Assembly (NCBI GenBank): GCA_016721245.1
Contig: JADKIQ010000003.1
Coordinates: 72,501-136,500, forward strand
Source: Sphingobacteriales bacterium
GTDB taxonomy: Bacteria > Bacteroidota > Bacteroidia > Chitinophagales > JADIYW01
Direction: 5' to 3'
DNA: 64,000 nt
The position numbers and the translations under genes are program-made. Positions 1 to 9,931 of this stretch are shown piece after piece; positions within the stretch are counted from its first letter, which is position 1; every line of letters starts with the position of its first letter. Below the pieces are notes generated by a model, which had not been told where the DNA came from, searched no databases, and was given only the letters and a program-made list of their open reading frames with translations.

Positions 1-405
<405 letters not shown>

Positions 406-509
406 CTTTTTAAAATTTGTATAATGATTTCCCAATATGTTATAATTTACTGACACACAAGTCATGAAAATGTAAGGCATCCTTAAACGGACTAAAATGC
501 CAAAGATTT

Positions 510-619
510 AATGGCGATTATAGCGTAGGTGATCACCTCTTCCCATCCCGAACAGAGAAGTTAAGCCCTACAGCGCCAATGGTACTAGGTCAAACCTGGG
601 AGAGTAGGTCGTCGCCAAC
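510..619 (+). rRNA. 5S ribosomal RNA
   Basis: This is a typical bacterial 5S sequence with the CCCATCCCGAACAG and GGGAGAGTAGGTCG segments. The terminal helix pairs TGGCGA at 512-517 with TCGCCA at 612-617. It follows the 23S gene by about 100 bases, as expected for an rRNA operon. Confidence 0.96.
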
Positions 620-626
620 CCATACA

Positions 627-656
627 AGCCGCAACAGCAATGTTGCGGCTTTTTTT
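627..656 (+). terminator. Rho-independent terminator of the rRNA operon
   Basis: A perfect 10-bp stem (AGCCGCAACA with TGTTGCGGCT) closes a GCAA tetraloop and is followed at once by a run of T. It ends the rRNA transcript eight bases after 5S. Confidence 0.93.
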
Positions 657-725
657 ATTTATATCCAGATTAAAATCATTATTTCTGATTACATAATCCA
701 ATATTTCTTTTTCTACTTTTAGCAC

Positions 726-1417
726 ATGTTTACATCATTTACATTGCCCTGCATCATATACATATGGATTGCCATCGCTGTTATTCTGTTTCCCATACAG
801 TTATTTATTTCCGCTCCTTACGGCAGGCATTCAAAAACTACCTGGGGGCCGATGATATCAAATAAATTGGGGTGGATATTGATGGAAGGCTGGGCATTGG
901 ATTGTATACTTTTCATTATATCAACCGCAGTTTTATTTTTCCATTGCACACTAATACAAAAGGCAAAGAGATGCCGTTAATGATTGCATTGTCCGCGATG
1001 CTATTTAATTCTGTGAATGCAAGTTCAATCGGCTATTTTTTATCAAATGTGACTGTTTATCCCGAAAACTATTTTCTTCAATGGCATTTTTTGCTCGGAC
1101 TCCCGTTATTTATATTCGGGTTTTATGGAAATTACAAATCTGATGATATACTGATTAAACTAAGAAAACCGGGTGAAACAGGTTACAAAATACCAAAAGG
1201 ATTTTTATTCAGGTATATTTCCTGTCCAAATCATTTTTGCGAAATGCTGGAATGGTTTGGTTTTATGCTGATGCTTTGGAACTTAGCGGGTGTATCTTTC
1301 TTTATATGGACAGTCTCCAATTTATTGCCTCGAGCTTTACATCATCATAAATGGTATCTGCAAAATTTTGCAGATTATCCGAAAGAAAGGAAGGCTGTGT
1401 TCCCTTTTGTTTTATAA
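726..1417 (+). pseudogene. Steroid 5-alpha-reductase-like membrane protein, broken
   Basis: Two overlapping frames make up one gene of the steroid 5-alpha-reductase (3-oxo-5-alpha-steroid 4-dehydrogenase) family. The first frame carries the N-terminal membrane segment and the SAPYGRH motif. It runs out of frame after GWILME near 890. The second frame picks up at HYINRSFIFP and continues to the C-terminal LPRALHHHKWY segment at 1417. In family members I recall, about 25-30 residues lie between these two blocks, and they are missing here. The break is therefore a deletion plus a frameshift, which argues for real decay rather than one sequencing error. The family assignment is good; the substrate is unknown. 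Confidence 0.75.
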
Positions 1418-1420
1418 AAA

Positions 1421-1446
1421 AAGGATATCAAAAAATTGATATCCTT
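1421..1446 (-). terminator. Terminator for the M42 peptidase gene
   Basis: A 10-bp stem (AAGGATATCA/TGATATCCTT) with a six-base loop lies between two convergent genes. On the minus strand it is followed by a run of at least seven T, so it should stop the minus-strand transcript. Confidence 0.85.
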
Positions 1447-1470
1447 GAACATTATGTTAAAGTCAGAAAC

Positions 1471-2520
1471 TTACTTTAAGCTCCAGTCAAATTTATGCAA
1501 GTTTTCGACGCAGTGTTTGAGTAATAACACAGCGCCTTCAATATCCGATTTGTGTGCCATTTCTATTACCTGATGTAAATGTCGTGTTGGAATGGAAACA
1601 GCACCAGCTATAGCTCCGGTTTTTCCGTTGCGCTGAATACCAGCTGTATCTGTGCCACCCATTGGTAATAGTTCTGGCTGCCATTTTATTTTAAACTTTG
1701 TTGCAATTTCTTTTTGATATTTTACCATTCTGTAGTCACAGATAGTAGAAGCATCCATCAGCTTAATGGCAACACCGCCACCGAGTTTGGTTACCTGTTC
1801 TTCCGGTTTGGAATCGGGTAAGTCATAGGCAATTGTTGTATCCAAGCCAAAACCGAAGGATGGATTTATATTGTGTGCTGCTACATTGGCGCCACGTATA
1901 CCCACTTCTTCCTGCACAGAAAAAACAGCATATACATCATATGGACAGTCTTTTAGTAATTTCAACGTTTCAATTAAAATGTACACGGAAACCCTGTTGT
2001 CAATGGATTTGCAATTTACACATTCGCCCATTTCTATCAGCTGACGATCACGAGTGATTACATCACCTACAGAAACGTATTTAATGACTTCTTTATAAGG
2101 CAATCCTAAGTCAATAAAGAAATCACTTATTTGAACATGTTTCGTTTTTTCTTCAGCCGTCATGATGTGAATAGGTTTGCTGCCCATTACACCAATCAGA
2201 TCTTTTTTACCATGTACAATCACACGTTGAGCCGTTAACGTTTTAGGGTCAAAACCACCTAAGGTATGAAAACGTAAAAATCCGTTTTCATCGATGTGTT
2301 TTACCATAAATCCAATCTCATCCATATGAGCGGCAATCATCACACGTTTGCTGCTGTCTTTTCCTTTTTTGATAGCATATATGTTGCCGATATTATCCTG
2401 TTCAATTTTGTCTGCAGATCCTTTGATGTTTTTCAATACAAGCTCTCTAACTCTTTGTTCATAACCTGGCGCACCAGCCACTTCGCAAATTTGCGCTAAT
2501 AATTTTACATTTGTCTTCAT
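1471..2520 (-). CDS. M42 family metallopeptidase (FrvX-type aminopeptidase)
   Basis: This is a 349-residue cytosolic di-metal aminopeptidase, the usual length for peptidase family M42. Metal and catalytic motifs are visible: AHMDE (His65, Asp67), SIDNR (Asp174), the catalytic Glu pair in VQEEVG (204/205), GLDTT (Asp227) and a C-terminal RHLHQVIEM segment with the last histidine ligand. M42 enzymes form large tetrahedral particles that remove N-terminal residues from peptides made by other proteases. The gene stands alone, convergent with the broken reductase gene and divergent from the acylase gene. The precise peptide specificity cannot be read from the sequence. Confidence 0.93.
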   Translation of the reverse strand: MKTNVKLLAQICEVAGAPGYEQRVRELVLKNIKGSADKIEQDNIGNIYAIKKGKDSSKRVMIAAHMDEIGFMVKHIDENGFLRFHTLGGFDPKTLTAQRVIVHGKKDLIGVMGSKPIHIMTAEEKTKHVQISDFFIDLGLPYKEVIKYVSVGDVITRDRQLIEMGECVNCKSIDNRVSVYILIETLKLLKDCPYDVYAVFSVQEEVGIRGANVAAHNINPSFGFGLDTTIAYDLPDSKPEEQVTKLGGGVAIKLMDASTICDYRMVKYQKEIATKFKIKWQPELLPMGGTDTAGIQRNGKTGAIAGAVSIPTRHLHQVIEMAHKSDIEGAVLLLKHCVENLHKFDWSLK

Positions 2521-2649
2521 GGTGATTTTTAGAATTTAATTTTATGGGTTTTGATAAAAATATATATTCAAATATAAGTTGATTTTTTATAAAGGCAAAA
2601 AATACTAGTGTTTTTTCGGCAGGTAAATATAATACTTTCTTTTATTACC

Positions 2650-2657
2650 TATCTTTA
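2650..2657 (+). promoter_or_regulatory. Candidate -7 box for the acylase gene
   Basis: TATCTTTA lies 17 bases before the ATG at 2675 and differs from the Bacteroidota TAnnTTTG -7 consensus at the last base only. No convincing -33 element is seen. Confidence 0.45.
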
Positions 2658-2674
2658 ACAAGTAAACGAAATGT

Positions 2675-5044
2675 ATGTCAGTATTGAATAATATAGGTGG
2701 TGTGGTGTTAAAACCTATCATAAAAGAAATGAGCCGGGCCAGATTACCCAAAATTGATGGACAGGTCTTTCTGAAAGGGTTAAAGGAAGAGGTTGAAATC
2801 ATAAGAGATGAGTGGGGTGTTGCCCATATTTATGCAAACAATATTAATGACTTATTGTTTGCACAAGGTTTTGTTCATGCTCAGGACCGTTTATTTCAAA
2901 TGGAGTTAAACAGAAAAGTGGCTCGCGGCAGATTAAGCGAAATCATTGGTAAAAAAGCGTTGGACAGCGATAGAATAGCCCGCACGATGGGTTATGAACG
3001 GGTAGCTAAAGAGGATTGGGATTTATTTGGCAAAGAAGAACAACAAACCATAATTGATTACTGCAATGGCATTAATGCCTACATAAAAAGCTCAGACTTT
3101 AAATTGCCGGTAGAATTCACCTTGCTAAAGCATCAGCCCGAGCCCTGGGAGCCTATGGACGTGGCCTCTTTCAGCAGGTTGTTAATATCCTTGTTAACAT
3201 GGGGCTGGTATGATGAAATTATACGGGCAAAATTGATAGAAGCGGTTGGCCCTGAAGCAGCAGCGGAACTGGATAATACCTATCCGAAAGATAATCCGAT
3301 TACCCTGCCAAAGGGAATTGAGTTTAATATGCTGGATATATCCGGAAAATTTGAGGCTATGCGCGGACCTTATATGCCGCAAATCAGCGGCAGTAATGCC
3401 TGGACGGTGAGTGGAACCAAAACAAAAACGGGAAAACCATTTTTATGCAACGACCCGCATCTGACCCTGAAAAATCCGAATATATGGTACATGAATCATT
3501 TGCACTGTCCGGAGATGCATGTTAGCGGCGTAACAGCACCGACATTGCCGATGGTACAGATTGGGCATAATGAGAAAATCGGATGGGGAATTACCCTTTC
3601 ATTTACAGATATTGAAGATGTGTTTGTAGAAAAGTTTACCGATGAAAAGTGTACTTCGTATATGCACGAAGGCAAGTTGATGGAGACAAACATCATTGAA
3701 GAGAAAATATTTATAAAAGGTGAAAAAATGCCGCATATCGAAAAAGTATACGAAACCATACATGGTACGCTGATTTCTGATGTAACCGGGCATTCCACGA
3801 TGAAACTTACCTTATGTTCTATGGCTTACAGAGCCGGCACATCCACAAAAGGATGGTTTCAGCTCAATAAAGCCAAGAACTGGAATGATTTTGCAGATGC
3901 CGTAAAACATATCACAGCACCGGGATTGAATATAGTTTATGCAGATACCGAAAGTAATATTGGATATTATAATTCCGGAAAAGTACCTTTGAGAGATAAG
4001 GCAACGGCTTCTATTCCTCAGCCCGGTTGGACAGGTGAACATGACTGGAAAGGTTTTGTGCCGTTTGAAGAAATGCCGCATGTGCTGAATCCCGAAAAAG
4101 GATATGTAATCACTGCTAATCATAAAGTAGAACCGGATGATTTTCCCTATTTTTTAGGAGATATTTATATGAATGGATATCGTGCTAACAGATTGGAGAA
4201 AATGCTTTTGCGCAAAGATAAACTGGAGCCCAAAGATTTTACCGAAATGCAAATGGATTTTCATTGTATTCCCGGAAAATTATTTGCAGCACATTACAAA
4301 GACATTCATATGGACAATGCCGAACTGCAGCGATATATTGATATGTTGCTGGCATGGGATGGTGTTTTAGACACTGAAAGAATTGAAGGAAGTTTGTATA
4401 AAGTGGGTAAGCTAATGGTGGTTAGAAAATTATTTGAATCTTCTATTAATGATAAAAAACTGATTGATGAATTACTGGGAAGAGGATTTCATGCCATTTT
4501 TGGACCGGTGAATTCTTACTTAGGGCATAACACACCAATACTTTTAAAGATTTTAGATAATGAAGATTCAATCTGGTTGAAAGCTGCCGGAGGCAAAGAA
4601 AAACTTTTAAAAGATGGTTTTAAGAATGCGATAGACTGGCTGAAATTAAATTACGGAACTAAAACACATAAATGGAAATGGGGTGATTTGCACGCAATTG
4701 TTTTCCCGCATGCCTTAAGCGCTCAGCCACCTTTGGATAAAGTATTCGATGTAGGACCATTCCCAATAGGCGGCGATACGGATACTCCGTTCCAGACATT
4801 CATTATGGCAGCGGAAGGATATGGCGGAGAGTTATCAGCACCATCCTACCGGCAGATAATTGATTTCTCCGATTTTGACCAATCAACAGTGGTGATGCCG
4901 TTGGGAAATTCATCCAATTTAGCCAGTCCATTTTATAAAAATCAGTTGCGCGACTGGTTTGAAGGAAATACCTATCCGATGTGCTGGTCGAGAGAAAAAG
5001 TGGAAAAGCACAAGAAACATAGTTTGGTGTTGAAACAACTTTAA
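2675..5044 (+). CDS. Penicillin acylase family protein (Ntn hydrolase, S45)
   Basis: This 789-residue protein belongs to the penicillin G/V acylase and acylhomoserine-lactone acylase superfamily. The precursor is normally cut by itself, and the new N-terminal serine of the beta chain is the nucleophile. Here that serine is Ser240 in the SGSNAW motif, followed by the oxyanion region GKPFLCNDPHL. The alpha-chain signature DEWGVAHIYA and FVHAQDRLFQMEL precedes it. I see no clear signal peptide, so a periplasmic location is uncertain; many relatives are exported. Start at 2675 is supported by the near-consensus -7 box 17 bases upstream. The substrate could be an N-acyl amide, an N-acyl homoserine lactone or a beta-lactam side chain. 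Confidence 0.9.
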   Translation: MSVLNNIGGVVLKPIIKEMSRARLPKIDGQVFLKGLKEEVEIIRDEWGVAHIYANNINDLLFAQGFVHAQDRLFQMELNRKVARGRLSEIIGKKALDSDRIARTMGYERVAKEDWDLFGKEEQQTIIDYCNGINAYIKSSDFKLPVEFTLLKHQPEPWEPMDVASFSRLLISLLTWGWYDEIIRAKLIEAVGPEAAAELDNTYPKDNPITLPKGIEFNMLDISGKFEAMRGPYMPQISGSNAWTVSGTKTKTGKPFLCNDPHLTLKNPNIWYMNHLHCPEMHVSGVTAPTLPMVQIGHNEKIGWGITLSFTDIEDVFVEKFTDEKCTSYMHEGKLMETNIIEEKIFIKGEKMPHIEKVYETIHGTLISDVTGHSTMKLTLCSMAYRAGTSTKGWFQLNKAKNWNDFADAVKHITAPGLNIVYADTESNIGYYNSGKVPLRDKATASIPQPGWTGEHDWKGFVPFEEMPHVLNPEKGYVITANHKVEPDDFPYFLGDIYMNGYRANRLEKMLLRKDKLEPKDFTEMQMDFHCIPGKLFAAHYKDIHMDNAELQRYIDMLLAWDGVLDTERIEGSLYKVGKLMVVRKLFESSINDKKLIDELLGRGFHAIFGPVNSYLGHNTPILLKILDNEDSIWLKAAGGKEKLLKDGFKNAIDWLKLNYGTKTHKWKWGDLHAIVFPHALSAQPPLDKVFDVGPFPIGGDTDTPFQTFIMAAEGYGGELSAPSYRQIIDFSDFDQSTVVMPLGNSSNLASPFYKNQLRDWFEGNTYPMCWSREKVEKHKKHSLVLKQL

Positions 5045-5100
5045 CTTATTACCTGTTTTGGTATATAATTTTGTATTAAAATAAATATAAAAAAAAAAAT

Positions 5101-5568
5101 CAAGAATCAATTTTTCTTTTTAATTGCAATCTCGTAATTTTCTGGCTTTCAGAGGACCTAAAAAAGTAACACCAAAACAAGCCATGTACCCAGGATATTG
5201 CAACGGATGCATTAAAATATTCAGATAACAGTAAAGAAGAAGAAATAACCCTTGATGGAAAAGATGTTTTGCTTTCGGGCAATGATAATAAAATTACGTT
5301 TAAAGGCAGCATCGGGAAATATTCAAATAACAGGAAAAATAATGATATCACTATCGTATCCGTAAAACAAATCATCGTACCAGGAAGCGGCAATTTTGTA
5401 AGTTGGGAAAAATCGGATAACGCGGGTGGGAAACCAGTAATACAGGATAAAGGCGGATACAACAATATAGAAAGACGATCCGATAATGCAATGGATCAAT
5501 CAAAGATAATTAAATTTTATCCTAAGTCTTCACGATTTTATAAAAGCCTGGTAATACTATATTATTAA
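5101..5568 (+). pseudogene. DUF3060-like secreted protein, decayed
   Basis: From about 5200 one frame reads through a DUF3060-like repeat pattern (GNDNKITFKGS, GSGNFVSWEK and GGYNN blocks separated by short beta-strand-like stretches) and stops at 5568. Upstream in another frame lies a hydrophobic stretch typical of a signal peptide (NQFFFLIAIS) that runs into stop codons near 5128 and 5159. No intact start joins the two. The simplest reading is a former small secreted protein that has lost its start and its frame. DUF3060 is assigned from the repeated G-x-x-N pattern only. Confidence 0.55.
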
Positions 5569-5579
5569 AAATATAGAAA

Positions 5580-6526
5580 ATGGCTTTTCATTTTTATAAC
5601 CCCTTCGATTTTAATGACCCTGTTGCTTATGCGGTACCGGGTTTCATCCTGCTAATCGTTGCAGAGTTTTTTCTGTACTATAGAAAACATCACACTGTCA
5701 CCAAAGAATTTTATAAAGACGCTGCTGCAAGTTTAGAGTTAGGTATTGGTTCTACCATATTGGATTTAGGTATTAAAGCCATAGCCGTTGGGTATCTGTT
5801 GTGGTTCTATCAGTTTCGAGTAACAGATACTTTGGGTCCGGCTTCCATTCAGGAATTTTGAAACTTTAGCAATGGCATAAAGAACATTGGTATGTATGGG
5901 TACTCTTGTTTTTTGCACAGGATTTTATTTTTTACTGGTATCACCGCTTTGCCCATGAGATAAGACTTTTATGGGCTGCGCATGTCAACCATCACTCTTC
6001 AGAGTATATGCATTATTCCACGGCATTGCGCCAAAGTTGGTTAGAGTTATTGTTTAAAGATGCTTTTTATATTCCGATGGCTTTACTCGGCTTTCATCCG
6101 TTGATGATTTTGACTTTGCATCAACTGAATTTAATTTATCAGTTTTTGCCACATACAGAAACGATAAAAAGAATGCCGCGTTGGTACGAATTTATTTTCA
6201 ATTCACCTGCACATCACCGCGTGCATCATTCCAGCGAAGTGAGATATCTGGATAAAAATTACGCGGGTATTTTAATTCTTTGGGACAGAATTTTCGGTAC
6301 GTTTATCGATGAAGATGAGAAGGCGTTTCCGGTATATGGCATCACGAAAAATATTCATACCAATAACTTGCTGAAGATTACATTTCATGAAGTGGCTGCT
6401 ATCTGGCAGGATGTGAAACGCGCGCCGGATATTACATCCAAATTGAATTATATTTTTCAATCACCCGGCTGGAGCCACGACGGCGAAGACCAGCGCGCAA
6501 AGACTTTGCAGAAAAATTTGAAGTAA
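5580..6526 (+). pseudogene. Sterol desaturase / fatty acid hydroxylase family, frameshifted
   Basis: Frame one (5580-5861) holds the N-terminal membrane half. Frame two, readable from about 5870 (QWHKEHWYVW), holds the catalytic half to 6526. The di-iron histidine clusters of the fatty acid hydroxylase superfamily are all present: WYHRFAHE, HVNHHSSE and HHRVHHSS. Members hydroxylate or desaturate lipids at the membrane. The frame changes between 5855 and 5870, and both frames have a stop there (5859 and 5867), so more than one change may be needed to repair it. It ends at a bidirectional terminator shared with clpC. Confidence 0.8.
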
Positions 6527-6550
6527 TAGTTTTAATTGCAACATAAAAAG

Positions 6551-6582
6551 AACAGCCGAACAATTTTGTCCGGCTGTTTTTT
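6551..6582. terminator. Bidirectional terminator between desaturase and clpC
   Basis: AACAGCCG pairs with CGGCTGTT across a 12-base loop. T runs follow on both strands, so it can end both convergent transcripts. Confidence 0.88.
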
Positions 6583-6602
6583 ATTTTGAAGATGATCAGT
6601 TT

Positions 6603-9179
6603 TTAATTCTGTTCTTCTTTTGCTTTTTTAGGCTTTGATTTTTTTCTGATGTCGAATTTCAGTTTGTCTTTATTTTCTTCATCCAAATCAGCTACAATGG
6701 TATCGCCTTCATTGATATTGGTGTTCAGAATTTCTTCCGCTAAAGGATCTTCCACATATTTCTGAATTGCTCTGTGTAATGGTCTTGCACCAAACTGCGG
6801 GTCGTATCCTTTTTCTGATAAGAAGTCTTTTGCAGCTACCGTTAATTCAATGGCATAGCCTAATTTCTCTAAGCGTGAATAAACACCTTGTAACACAATA
6901 TCGATGATTTTATGAATTTCTTCTTTGCCTAAACTGTTGAATACAATCACATCGTCGATACGGTTCAAGAATTCCGGAGAGAATGTTTTCTGTAAAGCTT
7001 TCTGAATAACACCTTTTGTCAGATTATCGGAATTGTCTTTAATTGCGGAGGTGGCAAAACCAACACCTGTTCCGAAATCTTTCAACTGGCGAACACCAAT
7101 ATTAGAGGTCATGATGATAACAGAGTTTTTGAAATCTACTTTTCTGCCCAAACCGTCTGTCAGGATTCCATCGTCTAATACTTGTAATAAAACATTGTAA
7201 ACATCCGGATGTGCTTTTTCAATTTCATCTAACAAGATAACAGAGTATGGTTTTCTTCTAACTTTTTCCGTTAATTGTCCGCCTTCTTCATAACCAACAT
7301 ATCCCGGAGGTGCACCGATTAAACGGGAAATGGAGAACTTTTCCATGTATTCACTCATATCAATTCTGATTAAAGAATCTTCTGTGTCGAACATATATCT
7401 TGCCAACGCACGAGCCAATTCTGTTTTACCAACACCAGTTGGACCTAAGAAAATAAAGGTACCAATTGGTTTTTTAGGATCTTTTAATCCAACACGATTA
7501 CGCTGTATTGCTTTCGTGATTTTTGAAACAGCTTCGTCCTGACCAACTACTTGTTTTTTCAAGTCGTCTGCCATTTGAACCAATTTTTTACTTTCTTTTT
7601 GCGCCACACGTTTCACCGGAATACCTGTCATCATTGCCACCACTTCTGCAATATCTTCATCTGTTACCGGGAAACGTTTTGTTTTTGCATCTTCTTCCCA
7701 GTCTTTCTTAGCCTGTTCCAATTGCTCCTGTAAACGTTTTTCAGAATCACGCAAACGTGCTGCTTCTTCGTAACGTTGATTTTTGACCACCTGATTTTTT
7801 TCTTCTTTTACATTTTCAATTTCCTGTTCCAGTTGAGTAATATTTTCAGGAACATGGATGTTTTTTAAATGCACACGTGCACCAACTTCATCCAGCACAT
7901 CGATTGCTTTGTCCGGTAAAAAACGGTCGGTAATATAACGCGTACTTAATTGCACACAAGCTTTAATAGCTTCTTCGCTGTATGTTACGCTGTGATAATC
8001 TTCGTATTTATCTTTTAAATTTGTTAAGATGATGAGTGTTTCTTCAGGGCTTGGCGGATCCACAATTACTTTTTGGAAACGTCTGTCTAATGCACCATCT
8101 TTTTCAATGTACTGACGATATTCATCTAACGTAGATGCACCGATACATTGTAATTCACCACGTGCTAATGCCGGTTTGAAAATATTTGATGCATCTAAAG
8201 AGCCTGTTGCACCACCTGCACCAACAATCGTATGAATTTCATCGATAAACAAAATGACATCGCGATTTTTTTCCAGCTCTGTCATAATGGCTTTCATACG
8301 CTCTTCAAACTGACCACGGTATTTGGTACCCGCCACTAATGCTGCTAAGTCAAGAGAAACCACACGTTTGCCAAACAGCACACGCGAAACTTTTCTTTGA
8401 ATGATTCTTAATGCCAAACCTTCTACGATGGCAGTTTTACCAACACCCGGTTCACCAATCAGAATTGGGTTATTTTTCTTTCTGCGCGATAAGATTTGCG
8501 AAACACGTTCAATTTCCGTTTCTCTCCCCACAATCGGGTCGAGTTTTCCTTCTTCCGCTAAACGGGTGATATCCCTTCCGAAATTATCTAAAACCGGAGT
8601 GTTGGATTTAGAAGCCGACTTTTTGGCAGTCGACTGTCCGCCACCGCCCTGATTGCCGAAACCACGGCGTTCTTCTTCGTCTCCGTCATCAAACGGCTCG
8701 TTTGGTAGTTCTGATGTGAAATCAGTTAATTCTTTATTGTCGTTTTGCATAAAGTCTAATTCTGCTCTGAATACTTCATAAGTTACATCCCATTTGCTCA
8801 GCAATTGCGTCACAATGTTTTCTTTATTTTTCAAAATAGACAGAATTAAATGCTCGGTGCCCACAGTTTCCTGTTTCATCGATTTTGCTTCCAGTAAAGT
8901 AATTTTCAATACTTTCTCTGCCTGTTTGGTTAAAGGTAAACTGTTCACGTTTCCGGGAATCGTCGTGACTCTGTCTTTAATAGCATCCTCTATCTTTTTA
9001 CGGAATAAAGCAATGTCTATATCCAAAGAGCGCAATACCTTTATAGCCATACCATCGCCTTCGCGAATAAGTCCAAGCAATAAATGCTCAATACCAATCT
9101 GATCGTGTTTCAGTCGAAGTGCTTCCTCTCTGCTAAAAGAGATAACTTCTTTTACTTTAGGTGAAAATTTTGCTTCCAT
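6603..9179 (-). CDS. clpC: ATP-dependent Clp protease ATP-binding subunit ClpC
   Basis: This is a class I Hsp100 unfoldase of 858 residues that feeds substrates to ClpP. The order of domains is standard: Clp N-domain repeats (1-150), a linker, the first AAA+ module with Walker A GEPGVGKT (242-249), a UVR-type coiled middle region (about 440-490, QRYEEAARLRDSEK), the second AAA+ module with GPTGVGKTE, and a C-terminal ClpB-D2 small domain. The short middle domain with a UVR motif separates it from ClpB, and the length matches ClpC. The tail is very rich in lysine. The gene is alone; its upstream region is the long AT-rich gap 9180-9507. Confidence 0.96.
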   Translation of the reverse strand: MEAKFSPKVKEVISFSREEALRLKHDQIGIEHLLLGLIREGDGMAIKVLRSLDIDIALFRKKIEDAIKDRVTTIPGNVNSLPLTKQAEKVLKITLLEAKSMKQETVGTEHLILSILKNKENIVTQLLSKWDVTYEVFRAELDFMQNDNKELTDFTSELPNEPFDDGDEEERRGFGNQGGGGQSTAKKSASKSNTPVLDNFGRDITRLAEEGKLDPIVGRETEIERVSQILSRRKKNNPILIGEPGVGKTAIVEGLALRIIQRKVSRVLFGKRVVSLDLAALVAGTKYRGQFEERMKAIMTELEKNRDVILFIDEIHTIVGAGGATGSLDASNIFKPALARGELQCIGASTLDEYRQYIEKDGALDRRFQKVIVDPPSPEETLIILTNLKDKYEDYHSVTYSEEAIKACVQLSTRYITDRFLPDKAIDVLDEVGARVHLKNIHVPENITQLEQEIENVKEEKNQVVKNQRYEEAARLRDSEKRLQEQLEQAKKDWEEDAKTKRFPVTDEDIAEVVAMMTGIPVKRVAQKESKKLVQMADDLKKQVVGQDEAVSKITKAIQRNRVGLKDPKKPIGTFIFLGPTGVGKTELARALARYMFDTEDSLIRIDMSEYMEKFSISRLIGAPPGYVGYEEGGQLTEKVRRKPYSVILLDEIEKAHPDVYNVLLQVLDDGILTDGLGRKVDFKNSVIIMTSNIGVRQLKDFGTGVGFATSAIKDNSDNLTKGVIQKALQKTFSPEFLNRIDDVIVFNSLGKEEIHKIIDIVLQGVYSRLEKLGYAIELTVAAKDFLSEKGYDPQFGARPLHRAIQKYVEDPLAEEILNTNINEGDTIVADLDEENKDKLKFDIRKKSKPKKAKEEQN

Positions 9180-9507
9180 ATAGTATAGTTCTCAAATTAG
9201 TTGCCAAGTTGTAAAACCTGACAGAGTTACTTAAATTAAAAATAGAACGCTTTTTTTACTTTTTTTATTTTTTTTTGCACAATGCGTCAGTTTCTGAATT
9301 TTATTAACAAAAAAGTGACAAAAAAGATTTCAATCCTTTCATTTATTGATTTAAATGAAAAATCAATACTTTTTTTGAATATTTAAAAAAAACAAAGAAG
9401 AGTGATTTGATTATCTAAATAGATGCAATTTTTACACAATTAGTTCTATTTTTGGGTAAATTAACAATAGAAACATTTTTACTAAAACTTTTTAAACAAG
9501 AAAAAAC
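9180..9507. other. AT-rich divergent intergenic region (clpC / STAS)
   Basis: These 328 bases hold no gene on either strand. They separate two divergent genes, so they should carry both promoters. Poly-A and poly-T tracts dominate (for example around 9250-9275 and 9365-9395). The only clear element is the -7 box at 9447-9454. Confidence 0.7.
9447..9454 (+). promoter_or_regulatory. -7 promoter box for the STAS gene
   Basis: TATTTTTG matches the Bacteroidota TAnnTTTG consensus exactly and lies 53 bases before the start codon. No clear -33 element is seen at the expected distance. Confidence 0.6.
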
Positions 9508-9861
9508 ATGAAATTCAGCGTAGACAAACAAGATGGTGTAGTAGTGTATGAATTATTAGAAGAAAAATTAACTTCTTTAAATGCACCGATTTTAAAATCG
9601 GAATTGGTTTTGGCAAATGCAGAAGGCTACAAAAATGTAGTGGTGGATTTAGACAAAGTAAAATTTGTAGATTCATCCGGATTGAGTGCGTTGCTAATCG
9701 GACACCGTTTATGCAAAGATGAAAAAGGAATTTTTGCGTTATGCGGATTAAATGATTCTGTAAAAGGATTAATAAAAATTTCTCAGCTGGATGATGTACT
9801 GCATGTTTATTCTACACAGCATGATGCAACAGGTGCGATAGATAAAAAGAAGAAGAAATAA
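9508..9861 (+). CDS. STAS domain protein, anti-sigma-factor-antagonist type
   Basis: This 117-residue protein is a single STAS domain of the SpoIIAA/RsbV kind. The phosphorylation loop reads VDSSGLSAL, with Ser56/Ser57 in the position where an anti-sigma kinase acts. Such proteins bind or release a partner depending on phosphorylation. No kinase, phosphatase or sigma factor lies next to it, so its partner is unknown. The C-terminus ends in a run of lysines. A heptamer repeat array starts at its stop codon. Confidence 0.88.
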   Translation: MKFSVDKQDGVVVYELLEEKLTSLNAPILKSELVLANAEGYKNVVVDLDKVKFVDSSGLSALLIGHRLCKDEKGIFALCGLNDSVKGLIKISQLDDVLHVYSTQHDATGAIDKKKKK

Positions 9862-9894
9862 GTCGTAAGTGATAAGTCGTAAGTAGTAAGTAAA
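9860..9894 (+). repeat. Heptamer array, AAGTNNT type (5 units)
   Basis: Five consecutive 7-bp units read AAGTCGT, AAGTGAT, AAGTCGT, AAGTAGT and AAGTAAA. The array starts at the STAS stop codon. It is one of a family of period-7 arrays in this window. Confidence 0.85.
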
Positions 9895-9903
9895 AAATTA
9901 CTA

Positions 9904-9931
9904 TTGACTGTTGACCATTGACCGATGACAA
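9904..9931 (+). repeat. Heptamer array, TTGACNN type, contains the rnz start codon
   Basis: Units TTGACTG, TTGACCA, TTGACCG and ATGACAA follow one another with period 7. The ATG of the fourth unit (9925) is the start codon of rnz. Confidence 0.8.

Noticed and set aside
8794..9102. Reading frames opposite clpC and other long genes (for example 8401-8652, 11747-12292, 26104-26649)
   Set aside because: They are antisense shadows of well-supported genes with no start signals or family features.
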